A DNA stretch of 64,000 nt, taken from contig CADCGB010000013.1 in assembly GCA_902800815.1 (NCBI GenBank), forward strand, positions 1 through 64,000, read 5' to 3'. The stretch is from Fibrobacter succinogenes (lineage in GTDB: Bacteria; Fibrobacterota; Fibrobacteria; Fibrobacterales; Fibrobacteraceae). The notes under the pieces were generated by a model. It had not been told where the DNA came from. It ran no database searches and was given only the letters and a program-made list of their open reading frames with translations. Both the position numbers and the translations under genes were made by a program. Position 1 is the first letter of the stretch; each line of letters starts with the position of its first letter. This document shows, in pieces, positions 41,566-50,188 of the stretch.

Positions 41566-43113
41566 ATGAAGGTTTATATAGCGCAGATGAATGTGGTTCC
41601 GGGATGCCCGGAAGAAAATTTCAAGACCATGAAGGCGATTGTCGCCCGTGCCAAGAAGGCGGGGGCGGAGGTGGTGCTGTTCCCGGAATTTTCGATATCC
41701 GGCGATTATAGCAGGCTCGGTTCCAAGCAAGACGAAATCGGCTTCCAGATCAGGTGCCGCGATGCGGAAATGGAACTTGAAAAGATTTCGAAGGGCATCG
41801 AGATTCTTGCGGGCACGAGTGCGATGCTCGAGGAATTCATGTACAACCATTATGTGAATGGCTGTGCCGATGACTGGAAGAACGACTTCGAGGTTGTCTC
41901 GGATTACCAGGAATTCTCGATTGTCAAGGAAGAATACGTAGACGAGTTCTGCACGGATTTCGTGAAGGAAAACAAGAAGGCGATTGTCTACATGGGCGCC
42001 GTCGGGACGGAGAATTCCGGCAAGAATATCTATGCGCTTGATGGTGGTTGCCGCGTGTACGACAAGACGGGGAAGATTGTTTATCGTATGCCGCAGTTCC
42101 GCGAATGCGAGGCCCTGCTGGATATTACGAAGGGCTGCGTGAAGTTTATCTCGGGTGAGAAGTCCGTGAAGCCTGCCGAGCCGATAGCCCAGCTCCATGA
42201 TGCGCTCGTGTACATGATCCGCGAGAACCTGAAGAAATTCCATATCGAACGTATGGTCATCGGTGCGAGCGGCGGTATCGATAGCGCCGTTTCTGCAGCC
42301 TTGTACGTGGAGGCGATTGGCGCAAAGAACGTTTACCTCGTGAACATGCCGACGCGCTTCAATTCCGATACCACGAAGAATGCGGCCCGTGACTTGGCGA
42401 AGAACTTGAAGACGCCCTACATGGTGGCCCCGATTTCTGATATGCTCGATGCCGTGCGCGGGAGCTTGGCCAAGTGCAAGTTTGAACGTAGCGACAAGAA
42501 AATCAATATCGAGGGGCTGGCTTACGAGAACCTGCAGGCGCGTACCCGTTCTTCTTCCGTGCTGCTTTCGATTGCGTCCGTGCTCGGCGCGGGCATTACG
42601 TGCAACGGCAACAAGAGCGAGGCCACCGCCGGCTACTGCACGCTCTACGGCGACAGTTGCGGTGTGATGTGCGCTCTCGGTGACCTGTGGAAAACGCAGG
42701 TGTACGAACTGGCCCGCTATATCAACCGCAAGAAGGAAATTATCCCGAAGGCTTCCATCGATGTGCCGGCGAGTGCGGAACTCAGCGAGGCGATGAACGT
42801 GGACGAGGGCAAGGGAGACCCGATCAAGTACCCGTACCACGACAAACTTTTTGCCTACTGGGTAGATGAGAACCATGGCCTGGACGAAACGGAACAGCTC
42901 CTCGAAAAGGGCACGCTCTGCAAGGTCATCGGTGCCGATGCGAAGTACTTCAAGAAACTTTTCAAGAACAAGTCTGAAGCGCTCGAGGACATGCGTGCAT
43001 GGCACAGGCGTTTCCGTGGGCTTGCGCTTGCAAAACGCATCCAGTTCCCGCCTATCCTTTCGGTGAGCGGGAGCGCTTTCGGCGGCGAATACACCGAAAG
43101 TCAGGGTGTGTAG
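41566..43113 (+). CDS. nadE: NAD+ synthetase with reduced N-terminal nitrilase-like domain
   Basis: A 515-residue protein that makes NAD from deamido-NAD, ATP and an amide donor. The C-terminal synthetase (about 215-515) has the PP-loop ASGGIDSAVSAAL at about 237, LQARTRSSSVLLSIAS, and NKSEATAGYCTLYGD. The N-terminal part (MKVYIAQMNVVPGCPEENF, VVLFPEFSISGDY) is a nitrilase fold with its Glu, but I cannot find a CED-type catalytic Cys. This domain is about 210 residues instead of 250-280. It may therefore use free ammonia. The start has an AAGAGG site. Confidence 0.88.
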   Translation: MKVYIAQMNVVPGCPEENFKTMKAIVARAKKAGAEVVLFPEFSISGDYSRLGSKQDEIGFQIRCRDAEMELEKISKGIEILAGTSAMLEEFMYNHYVNGCADDWKNDFEVVSDYQEFSIVKEEYVDEFCTDFVKENKKAIVYMGAVGTENSGKNIYALDGGCRVYDKTGKIVYRMPQFRECEALLDITKGCVKFISGEKSVKPAEPIAQLHDALVYMIRENLKKFHIERMVIGASGGIDSAVSAALYVEAIGAKNVYLVNMPTRFNSDTTKNAARDLAKNLKTPYMVAPISDMLDAVRGSLAKCKFERSDKKINIEGLAYENLQARTRSSSVLLSIASVLGAGITCNGNKSEATAGYCTLYGDSCGVMCALGDLWKTQVYELARYINRKKEIIPKASIDVPASAELSEAMNVDEGKGDPIKYPYHDKLFAYWVDENHGLDETEQLLEKGTLCKVIGADAKYFKKLFKNKSEALEDMRAWHRRFRGLALAKRIQFPPILSVSGSAFGGEYTESQGV

Positions 43114-43135
43114 TTTTTAACTCGACAGGAGTGCT

Positions 43136-44044
43136 ATGATTAGACGATTGATGGATTCGCTGGACTCTGTGCTGCTCGGCAAGCACGAATCCGTAGAGAT
43201 GCTTGTGATGGCACTCCTTGCCGACGGTCACGTGCTTATCGAGGATGTTCCCGGTACCGGGAAGACGACGCTTGCGAAGGCGCTCGCCGTGGCCATAGGG
43301 GCCGATTTTGCCCGCATTCAGTTCACGCCCGACCTGCTGCCTGCTGACGTTACGGGGGGCGCCGTCTACAGGGCGAATACCGGCGAGTTCGAGATCCGCA
43401 AGGGTCCCGTGTTCACGCAGGTGCTGTTGGCCGACGAGATTAACCGTGCATCGCCCCGCACGCAGAGTGCTCTGTTGGAAGCGATGGAAGAACGCCAGGT
43501 GAGCCTGGAGGGCGAAACCCACAGGCTGCCCGAACTTTTCTTTGTGCTTGCGACGGAAAACCCGGTGGAGTTCCACGGGGTTTTCCCGCTGCCTGAGGCG
43601 CAGATGGACCGCTTTATGGTGCGGCTCTCCATCGGGTACCCGACGCTCGAAACAGAAATGCAGATACTGCACGAACACCGCGAGGGCACGCCGCTCCAGA
43701 GACTCTCTGCGGTTACGAACGTGCAGGAGATTCTTGCGGCTCGCGAGGATGTGCGCAAGGTGCATATCGACGAGGCGCTTGAACGCTATGCGGTTAGGCT
43801 CGTGCAGGCGACCCGCAGTGACGCGGGCGTGCGCCTTGCGGCAAGCCCCCGCGCCGGCCTCAACCTGGTCAAGATGGCCCGCGCGAGTGCCTACGTTGCG
43901 GGTCGTGACTTCGTGAACCCGGACGACATCCAGAAGGTTCTCTATCCGGTCATGGAACATCGCGTGTTCCCGAAAGATGCCGCACGGGGCGCAAGCAGGC
44001 AGATTCTTGCCGAAATCCTCCGTCAGGTAGATATCCCGAAATAG
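43136..44044 (+). CDS. MoxR-family AAA+ ATPase
   Basis: A 302-residue chaperone-like ATPase. Walker A EDVPGTGKTTLAKALA (about 37), Walker B LLADEINRASPRTQSALLEA, sensor 1 VLATENPVE, the MoxR insert FPLPEAQMDRFMV, and the C-terminal lid SPRAGLNLVKMARA. First gene of the MoxR-DUF58-transglutaminase set; AGGAG precedes the ATG. MoxR proteins are thought to mature or remodel partner complexes. Confidence 0.93.
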   Translation: MIRRLMDSLDSVLLGKHESVEMLVMALLADGHVLIEDVPGTGKTTLAKALAVAIGADFARIQFTPDLLPADVTGGAVYRANTGEFEIRKGPVFTQVLLADEINRASPRTQSALLEAMEERQVSLEGETHRLPELFFVLATENPVEFHGVFPLPEAQMDRFMVRLSIGYPTLETEMQILHEHREGTPLQRLSAVTNVQEILAAREDVRKVHIDEALERYAVRLVQATRSDAGVRLAASPRAGLNLVKMARASAYVAGRDFVNPDDIQKVLYPVMEHRVFPKDAARGASRQILAEILRQVDIPK

Positions 44045-44058
44045 AATAGCGGGGGACT

Positions 44059-45294
44059 ATGCGCCGATTCTTCAGCTGGTTCCTGGGTGCTGTTCCCCGT
44101 GCGCCCAAGCGTGCGGGACTATTGATGCGCCTCTACTACGTGTGGAGGGAGTATTTCACGTACCCGGGCCGCGCATGCGCCGCCCTGTTCCTCTTCTCTG
44201 TTTTTGCGGGTGCTATCGCCGGCTTTTGGGCTGCATGGTTCTTTTCGGGCTTCGTTTTCCTCTTCTTCCTCTCGCTGGTCCCGTCGCTCTTCCTCACGGC
44301 GAAAAAAACAAAGGTCTCGGGAACAATCTCCCGCATCGAGCACGCCACCGAGGGCGACAACGCGCATATTTCCGTGCACCTCCAGGCCGGGACTGCAATA
44401 GATTGCGTGTGGGCGTCGTGCTCCCGTATGGACCCGTCGCTCGCTGGCGAAAACTCGCCGGAACTCTGCAGGATTCCCGCGGGTGGTACTGGCGAACTGC
44501 GGGTTAGCGTCCGCACAAAATTTAGGGGCGCCTACCGTATCCCTAAGGTTTCGCTCACGGTTCCCGAAATCAAGAACATGCTCTGCTACCCCTTCAGGGT
44601 GGGCGAGGCGGAAATTCTCGTGTATCCGCGCCCCAAAAAGCTTGCCGCCTTCCCGTTCCTGACGGCGGGCCAGAGCGGGATGGCGTTCGTGCCGCTCCTG
44701 ATGAGCAACTTTATGCGCGGGCTCGATTTTGCGGGCGTGCGCGAATACCGTGAGGGCGATTCCCTGCGCGACCTGTACTACAGGGCGTTCGCGCGTTACG
44801 GGAGGCCATTCACCAAGGAGTTCGAGGGCGAACGCGGCGCGGGCGTGGTGCTCGTGCTCGATACGCGGGCGCGGAACCTGCGCGAAAAGTCCCTGCTGGA
44901 ACCCATGATAAGGCTTGCGGCTGGTATCGGGATGTGGCTCCTGGACCGTGGCGTTCTCGGGCGTCTCTTCGTGTGCGATGACGAGTTCTCGCTGGCTGGT
45001 ACCGACGGGGAGAGCGTGCTGCTCGAGACGCTTGCGCGCATACCCCGCGCGGATTTTTATACGCGCGATAAACGTTCTCGTGATAAACGTGCGCGCAAAA
45101 AAAATGCGAACGATCCGGAACTCTGGTCGCCTGCGGCACGCCCGATGGGACCCGTGCTCCGTGTGGGTCTCTTTGCGGTCAATGACCCGCTGGTCAATAA
45201 GCAGGTCGTGGTGAACGGCTTGGCACAGAAGGGGGCCGACGATGTGCTGTATGTCCCTGTTGAAAGTCTGGATGCGGGGGAGGTCTCGCTATGA
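44059..45294 (+). CDS. DUF58 family protein
   Basis: A 411-residue protein with two N-terminal membrane helices (about 35-75), a beta-rich part, and the DUF58 core GLDFAGVREYREGDSLRDLY followed by a von Willebrand-like strand VVLVLDTRAR. The partner order MoxR-DUF58-transglutaminase is conserved in many bacteria. The Asp-x-x-Arg metal-site residues of a true VWA domain are only partly kept. It overlaps the next gene by 4 nt. Function in the set is not settled. Confidence 0.9.
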   Translation: MRRFFSWFLGAVPRAPKRAGLLMRLYYVWREYFTYPGRACAALFLFSVFAGAIAGFWAAWFFSGFVFLFFLSLVPSLFLTAKKTKVSGTISRIEHATEGDNAHISVHLQAGTAIDCVWASCSRMDPSLAGENSPELCRIPAGGTGELRVSVRTKFRGAYRIPKVSLTVPEIKNMLCYPFRVGEAEILVYPRPKKLAAFPFLTAGQSGMAFVPLLMSNFMRGLDFAGVREYREGDSLRDLYYRAFARYGRPFTKEFEGERGAGVVLVLDTRARNLREKSLLEPMIRLAAGIGMWLLDRGVLGRLFVCDDEFSLAGTDGESVLLETLARIPRADFYTRDKRSRDKRARKKNANDPELWSPAARPMGPVLRVGLFAVNDPLVNKQVVVNGLAQKGADDVLYVPVESLDAGEVSL

Positions 45295-47255
45295 GAAAGT
45301 TCTCCCTCCGCGAAAAGGCGAAGACGCTCCTCTTTTGTGTAGCCTCGCTGAACCTGGGATTCTCTTCGGAATTGCCCTGGCTTGGGTTTATCTTTGCCGC
45401 AGCCTTCGTCGTTCTCCTTTTCCGCTACGATGCGTCGCACGTTCCCGTGTACCGCAAGTCCATCGCCTACGGGCTTATCGTTCCCTTCGCCATCTGGTGG
45501 GTGATTAGCCCCGAGATGGAATACGGAATGTCGCCCTGGCTTGTGTTCATTCCCGCCTATTACCTCTTGTCGCTTGCATATCTGCAAAAACGTAGCCTCG
45601 GGAATGGCGGCTACGATGTGTTCGTGCTGTTCAATGGCGTTGCTGTATTGCTGCTGAGTTGCTTTCAGGCATCCCGGTATGGAATCTTCTGCAATCTGCT
45701 TGCGCTTTTAATCTTGTTGCATGCCTACGGGAGGCCCGGAGTCAAGTGGTGGAAGCATGCACTGTTCCTGTTGCTCTTCGTGCAGCTCTCGGCGATTTCG
45801 TTCGGGGGGCTCAAGTACTGGCAATCGCATGGGCATAATCGTGCCGAAAGGATGGCCGACTATTACGCCAAGCGCCACCTGATGGGCTTTGACCCTGTGG
45901 TAAAGCTCGGGTCGTTCGAATCTAACTTTGCGGGCAAGTACAATCGCGAGGTTGTCCTGCGCGTATGGGACACGCTCGCTCCGACATACATGCGTGCCGC
46001 CGTGTACGAAAAATACGTGGGCGGCATCTGGAAACTCCCGGCGCACCGCGACCGCATGCTTTATTCTGCCCGCTATAAGGTGGATTACGCCGTGTTCGAA
46101 ACCCGCGATTCCGTGTCGTCTGCCGATAGTACGCGCCCGGTGTGGGTGCAGTCTACGATTGATAATTTCGGATTTATTTTCGCCCCCTACGATGCCGTTG
46201 CAGTTGCTATGAAGAATGCGGATTCTGTGGAATATTTCAGGTCGAATATATTCAAGCAGGGTGAAACTCGCCGTGGCGACTGGTTCTATTACATGCCGTT
46301 GCCGAGTGGCCCCACGGGACCGTACGTTGTGGGTTCTTATGATAACGATACGCCGGACAGTTCCTACTTGCAGGTCTTTGCGCCCCTCGCGGGCTTTCTC
46401 GATACGGTCGCGATGGAAATGGGACTCGATACGATTCCCGACAATCCGGCTATATTAAGACCGTATAGATACTCTCGCGCAATAAGCGATTACTTCTTGC
46501 ACCATTTCTCCTATTCCCTGCGCGTAGACGAATCTAAGGTGACCGCCAAACTGGGAGCGAAACCTGACCCGTTGCGCGTATTCTGGGCGACCCGCTCCGG
46601 CTATTGCGAGTATTATGCAACGTTGTCTGTACTCCTGTTGCGCCGTGCAGGGATCAAGGCGCGTTATGTAACGGGATTTGCCCGCCCCGAAATTGAGCCG
46701 GGGCGCCCGTATGCCATATTCCGCCGCAATTCGTCGCATGCATGGGTAGAAATGCGTAACATGGGAACCTGGGCAACGTTTGACCCGACGCCACCTCTGT
46801 TCGTGGTGAAGATGGATCGCCCCTCCTGGTTTGACATGAGGTTTGAATCCATCCGTGCACGGAGTGCCCGCATATTCCATGTGCTGCGTGACGGGGAATG
46901 GAGGCTTGCGCTGAGTTCCTGGCAAGATACTGTGCAGAATATTCTTTCAAGTACGGTATTTTACGTGATCCTCGGGTGCTTTGCCCTTGCTATCATCGCA
47001 TTCCAGGTTGTGCGGATACTTCGCCGTCGCAAGTCAAGTGCAGATTATGCGCTGTCAGTCCAGCAATGGGTCAAGGGGCTTGAGTCGGCAGAAAAATCAC
47101 TTGCCAGGCTCGGGCTTGTGCGCCATCCCGGCGAGACGGTCGGGGCCTTCCTTGCCCGTTGCGAAAACGAAACGCCAAAAAACGAGAAGGAACGTGCCCG
47201 CCTGCAGTCTGCGCTCAAGTTCCTTCGGGATTACGAGAAGAATCGGTGGAAGTAA
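45291..47255 (+). CDS. Membrane transglutaminase-like protein (TgpA type)
   Basis: A 654-residue protein. Five to six helices in residues 10-175 (DUF3488-like), a periplasmic part, then a transglutaminase core with the catalytic Cys in RSGYCEYYATLSVLLLRRAG (about 438), His in SSHAWVEM (about 482) and Asp in FDPTPP (about 497). One helix near 555-575 and a short cytoplasmic tail end it. All three catalytic residues are present, so protein cross-linking or protease-like activity is possible. Last gene of the MoxR set. Confidence 0.9.
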   Translation: MRKFSLREKAKTLLFCVASLNLGFSSELPWLGFIFAAAFVVLLFRYDASHVPVYRKSIAYGLIVPFAIWWVISPEMEYGMSPWLVFIPAYYLLSLAYLQKRSLGNGGYDVFVLFNGVAVLLLSCFQASRYGIFCNLLALLILLHAYGRPGVKWWKHALFLLLFVQLSAISFGGLKYWQSHGHNRAERMADYYAKRHLMGFDPVVKLGSFESNFAGKYNREVVLRVWDTLAPTYMRAAVYEKYVGGIWKLPAHRDRMLYSARYKVDYAVFETRDSVSSADSTRPVWVQSTIDNFGFIFAPYDAVAVAMKNADSVEYFRSNIFKQGETRRGDWFYYMPLPSGPTGPYVVGSYDNDTPDSSYLQVFAPLAGFLDTVAMEMGLDTIPDNPAILRPYRYSRAISDYFLHHFSYSLRVDESKVTAKLGAKPDPLRVFWATRSGYCEYYATLSVLLLRRAGIKARYVTGFARPEIEPGRPYAIFRRNSSHAWVEMRNMGTWATFDPTPPLFVVKMDRPSWFDMRFESIRARSARIFHVLRDGEWRLALSSWQDTVQNILSSTVFYVILGCFALAIIAFQVVRILRRRKSSADYALSVQQWVKGLESAEKSLARLGLVRHPGETVGAFLARCENETPKNEKERARLQSALKFLRDYEKNRWK

Positions 47256-47333
47256 TTCAAACACGACATACTCATGTTAAACAACGTGTCGGCGTGTTAG
47301 AGCATGCGCACCTTCGGTGCTGTGGCAATAAAC

Positions 47334-47358
47334 GAAAAACCCCGCTGCAAGCGGGGCT
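47334..47358 (-). terminator. Terminator of the 47383 lipoprotein gene
   Basis: On the minus strand GCCCCGC, loop TTGCA, GCGGGG, then TTTTT. It lies about 25 nt after the stop codon. The convergent transglutaminase gene ends 80 nt away; a small GCACC-TTC-GGTGC hairpin at 47308 may serve it. Confidence 0.8.
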
Positions 47359-47382
47359 TCTCGTGTAATTTCAAATTCCGGA

Positions 47383-47904
47383 TTACTGCATCACGCGGAC
47401 GAAGTGTTCCATGGCGTTAGCCTTGGTGAGCGCATCCGTCATGTCGTTCTCGTGGAACACGACCTTGTTCAGGTAGAGGTCGGTCACGCTGAGGGACGGC
47501 GTGATGGTGTATATCGGGTTGCTCGGTGCGCCGCAGTCGGCACGGCCGATGGTCAGCTTGAGGCTAGCCCCGGTAATTTCCCACTTGCCGTAGGTCTTGG
47601 TTCCGCCGCATCCATCGGCAGCCATCGGGGACAAGATCGAGTTGTTCGTGAAGGTGACGGAGAAGGACCTGTTTTCTTTATCCTTGGTGAATTCGACCAC
47701 GGTGGGGGCCGGCGTAAAGTCGGTATAGGTCTGCGACTTGTCGAGGCTTTCGATGCCCTTCAGGTTCCAGGTACCCACGAGGCAGTCCTCGTTCAGGCCT
47801 GTTGCGCAGAGTTCTTCGAGGGTCGGTTCGCTTTCGTCTTCGCTACAGGCGGTAAAAAAGCCGAAACTTGCCGCTACGACGATGCTCAGGAAAATTTTCT
47901 TCAT
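47383..47904 (-). CDS. Small lipoprotein, lipocalin-like
   Basis: A 173-residue protein. Lipobox FFTAC (Cys 20), short acidic linker, then LVGTWNLKGIESL and YGKWEITGASLKLTI, which fit the lipocalin-like (LIPL) fold with four Cys that could form two disulfides. A GGAGG site precedes the ATG. Function unknown. Confidence 0.78.
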   Translation of the reverse strand: MKKIFLSIVVAASFGFFTACSEDESEPTLEELCATGLNEDCLVGTWNLKGIESLDKSQTYTDFTPAPTVVEFTKDKENRSFSVTFTNNSILSPMAADGCGGTKTYGKWEITGASLKLTIGRADCGAPSNPIYTITPSLSVTDLYLNKVVFHENDMTDALTKANAMEHFVRVMQ

Positions 47905-48082
47905 AGGATTCCTCCGGGAATGTTTTTAAGGAATATATATAAATTTTTGTGCAAAAAAGGCCTTATGTTGCTCTTTTATACAACGGAATTTGCGGTTTTT
48001 GGCGTTAGGTGACCCAATTTGTATTTATTTTAACTTCTGTAGGCTAGGGTTATGGGCCTATGTTGTTTATGGAGTAAAAAAA

Positions 48083-49339
48083 ATGAATCTTAAAACTTTG
48101 GCATTCGCTGCATGCGCCGCTACGGCTGTATATGCAGCTCCGGATCCCAACTTCCACATCTATCTCGCGTTTGGCCAGTCCAACATGGAAGGCCAGGGCG
48201 ATATCGGGTCGCAGGACAAGTCTGTTGACGAACGATTCCAGTTGCTCTGGTCTGCAGATGCTGGTTCCTGTAACCAGGGTGCATCCAAGGGAAAATGGAT
48301 TAAGGCGATTCCGCCGCTGGCCCACTGTCAGGGAGCGAAACTGGGCCCGGCAGACTATTTCGGACGTACCATGGTCGAAAAGACGGACTCCCAGATCAAG
48401 GTGGGTATCATCGTGGTCGCAGTCGCGGGGTGCAGTATCGACCTCTTTGACAAGGACAACTATGCAAGTTACGCGAGGTCGCAGCAGAGCTGGATGACCC
48501 AGCGAATCAACACGTATGGTGGCAACCCCTACGGACGCTTGGTAGAGATGGCCAAGAAGGCGCAGGAAGAAGGTGTCATCAAGGGAATCATCTTCCACCA
48601 GGGCGAAACGGATGCCGGTAACGGCCAGTGGCCCTCCAAGGTCAAGAAGGTCTATGACAACATTATCAAGGACCTGGGACTCGGCAACGACATTCCGTTC
48701 CTCGCGGGCGAAGTGCTGCGTAGCGGCGTGAGTAGCGGTGCCAACAACAACATCGCGAAGCTTCCGCAGCAGTCCAAGAACTTCTACGTGGTGTCTTCCG
48801 AAGGGTTCAACCAGGCTCTGAATGATGGCCAGAACGTGCACTTTACCTCGCAGGAATACCGCGACTTTGGTAAGCGCTACGCCGAAAAGATGATCGAGGT
48901 CCTGGGTGACAAGATTAGTCCCGTGGCATCGGCTGCCGAGTCGAGCAGTAGTGCTGAACCTGAATCGAGCAGCGGCACCGGGCCTGCAAGTTCTTCCGAT
49001 GCGGTGGAGTCCAGTTCCAGTAGGGGACCCCATAGCTGGCCGGGATTTTCGTCCAGCGGTCAGTGGGACATTACCGGAATTCAGGCGCAGAAGGTGGAAA
49101 CCCGTTCTATCGGTAAGGCCGTCGTGAACGCCGGTCGCGTCACTGTACCCGTGGCGCTTGAAGGCCGTAGCGTGAATGCGAAGGTGTTCAGCATGCAGGG
49201 CAAGGCCGTTCTCGACTTTAGCAACAGTTTTGCAGGTGGATCGCTCGGGTTCGATACCGCAAAGCTCCCCGCAGGCAGTTACATGCTCTCCGTACAGGTC
49301 GGTTCTGAACGCTCCGTTCAGAAGGTACAGATAAAGTAA
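48083..49339 (+). CDS. Secreted CE6-like carbohydrate esterase with C-terminal sorting-type domain
   Basis: A 418-residue protein. Signal peptide MNLKTLAFAACAATAVYA. The SGNH esterase domain (about 20-275) has the Ser in LAFGQSNMEGQGD, the oxyanion Gly/Asn residues, and GIIFHQGETDAGNGQ. This is the SASA/CE6 pattern of acetyl-xylan esterases. Then comes a Ser/Glu/Pro linker (about 280-325), and a C-terminal domain (about 335-418; NAKVFSMQGKAVLDFS, LPAGSYMLSVQVG) like T9SS sorting domains. It would deacetylate hemicellulose outside the cell. GGAG precedes the ATG at 48083. Confidence 0.88.
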   Translation: MNLKTLAFAACAATAVYAAPDPNFHIYLAFGQSNMEGQGDIGSQDKSVDERFQLLWSADAGSCNQGASKGKWIKAIPPLAHCQGAKLGPADYFGRTMVEKTDSQIKVGIIVVAVAGCSIDLFDKDNYASYARSQQSWMTQRINTYGGNPYGRLVEMAKKAQEEGVIKGIIFHQGETDAGNGQWPSKVKKVYDNIIKDLGLGNDIPFLAGEVLRSGVSSGANNNIAKLPQQSKNFYVVSSEGFNQALNDGQNVHFTSQEYRDFGKRYAEKMIEVLGDKISPVASAAESSSSAEPESSSGTGPASSSDAVESSSSRGPHSWPGFSSSGQWDITGIQAQKVETRSIGKAVVNAGRVTVPVALEGRSVNAKVFSMQGKAVLDFSNSFAGGSLGFDTAKLPAGSYMLSVQVGSERSVQKVQIK

Positions 49340-49377
49340 TTCGCGCCGACAGGCGCCCACGAAGAAACTTGTTTCAA

Positions 49378-49468
49378 CGCATACGTTCACGTATGCGCGT
49401 GGCAAGTTTTGCTTGCCGAAGTATTTGAGCCGTGTTAGGAGGGTCTTAGGGAGGGCAATGCCCTCCCT
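49378..49468. repeat. Three hairpins between the esterase and trmO
   Basis: CGCATACG-TTCA-CGTATGCG (49378-49397), GGCAAG-TTTTG-CTTGCC (49401-49417) and AGGGAGGGCA-A-TGCCCTCCCT (49448-49468). None has a clean T tail, so they are RNA or DNA structures of unknown use between convergent genes. Confidence 0.6.
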
Positions 49469-49491
49469 AGTTGCATAGGCCTCGGGACTTT

Positions 49492-50175
49492 TTAGTTGTC
49501 GATTCCCGTTACGGTGAGCGTATCGCCCGCTACCTTGAACTTCACGTTCATCCCGGCGAATGTTATCCCGTAAATGCGTTCGGGGTCATTTTGGTAGTGG
49601 GGCCTCGGGTCCTGTTCTAGAACCTGGATAAGTGCGTCGCGCTTGTCTCCGGGGATACGCCCGAGGATTTCCGGCGGAATTTCCACCTGCAGGCATTCGT
49701 ACCGCTTGCTTTCCGCAAATCCGCCCGCCGCATCCGGGACAGAGTCCGCGTAGGGCAGGTAGGGCTTGATGTCCACGATGGGCGTGCCATCCATCAGGTC
49801 GGCTCCGCTCACGACGATTTCCGGCCCGTCGTTCCCCTCAAGGCGGATTTCCTCGATTTTTACGCAGCTCATCGCAATCGGGTTCGGCCTGAAGCTGCTC
49901 CGGGTGGCGAACACCCCGAGTCGCGTATTCCCGCCAAGTCGCGGCGGGCGCACTGTCGGCTTCCAGGTGTCGCGCACGTTCTCCGAAAAGATCCAGATAA
50001 TCCACAGGTGGCTGAACCCGTCGAGCCCCCGCAGGGCATCGGCCTTCCGGAATTCTGGTTCGAAGCGTATAACAGAACGCAGGGCGGGTGCGAGCCCGCT
50101 CTGCCTCGGTACCCCGAACTTTTCGGGAAAGTCGCTCTTGATGCGCGCGATGATTTTTAGGTTCAGGCTATCCAT
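49492..50175 (-). CDS. trmO: tRNA (N6-threonylcarbamoyladenosine37-N6)-methyltransferase-like protein TrmO/YaeB
   Basis: A 227-residue protein. Family marks are ARIKSDFPEKFGVPRQSGLA, FEPEFRKADALRGLDGFSHLW, the GVFATRSSFRPNPIAMSCV segment (SAM site), and VDIKPYLPYADSV. The C-terminal part DPRPHYQNDPERIYGITF matches E. coli YaeB. It uses SAM to methylate t6A37 in some tRNAs. The start at 50175 (MDSLNLK) is preferred; an upstream ATG at 50253 overlaps the next gene and adds unrelated residues. It sits 13 nt after the lipoprotein gene. Confidence 0.88.
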   Translation of the reverse strand: MDSLNLKIIARIKSDFPEKFGVPRQSGLAPALRSVIRFEPEFRKADALRGLDGFSHLWIIWIFSENVRDTWKPTVRPPRLGGNTRLGVFATRSSFRPNPIAMSCVKIEEIRLEGNDGPEIVVSGADLMDGTPIVDIKPYLPYADSVPDAAGGFAESKRYECLQVEIPPEILGRIPGDKRDALIQVLEQDPRPHYQNDPERIYGITFAGMNVKFKVAGDTLTVTGIDN

Positions 50176-50188
50176 GCCCGAATTTTGC

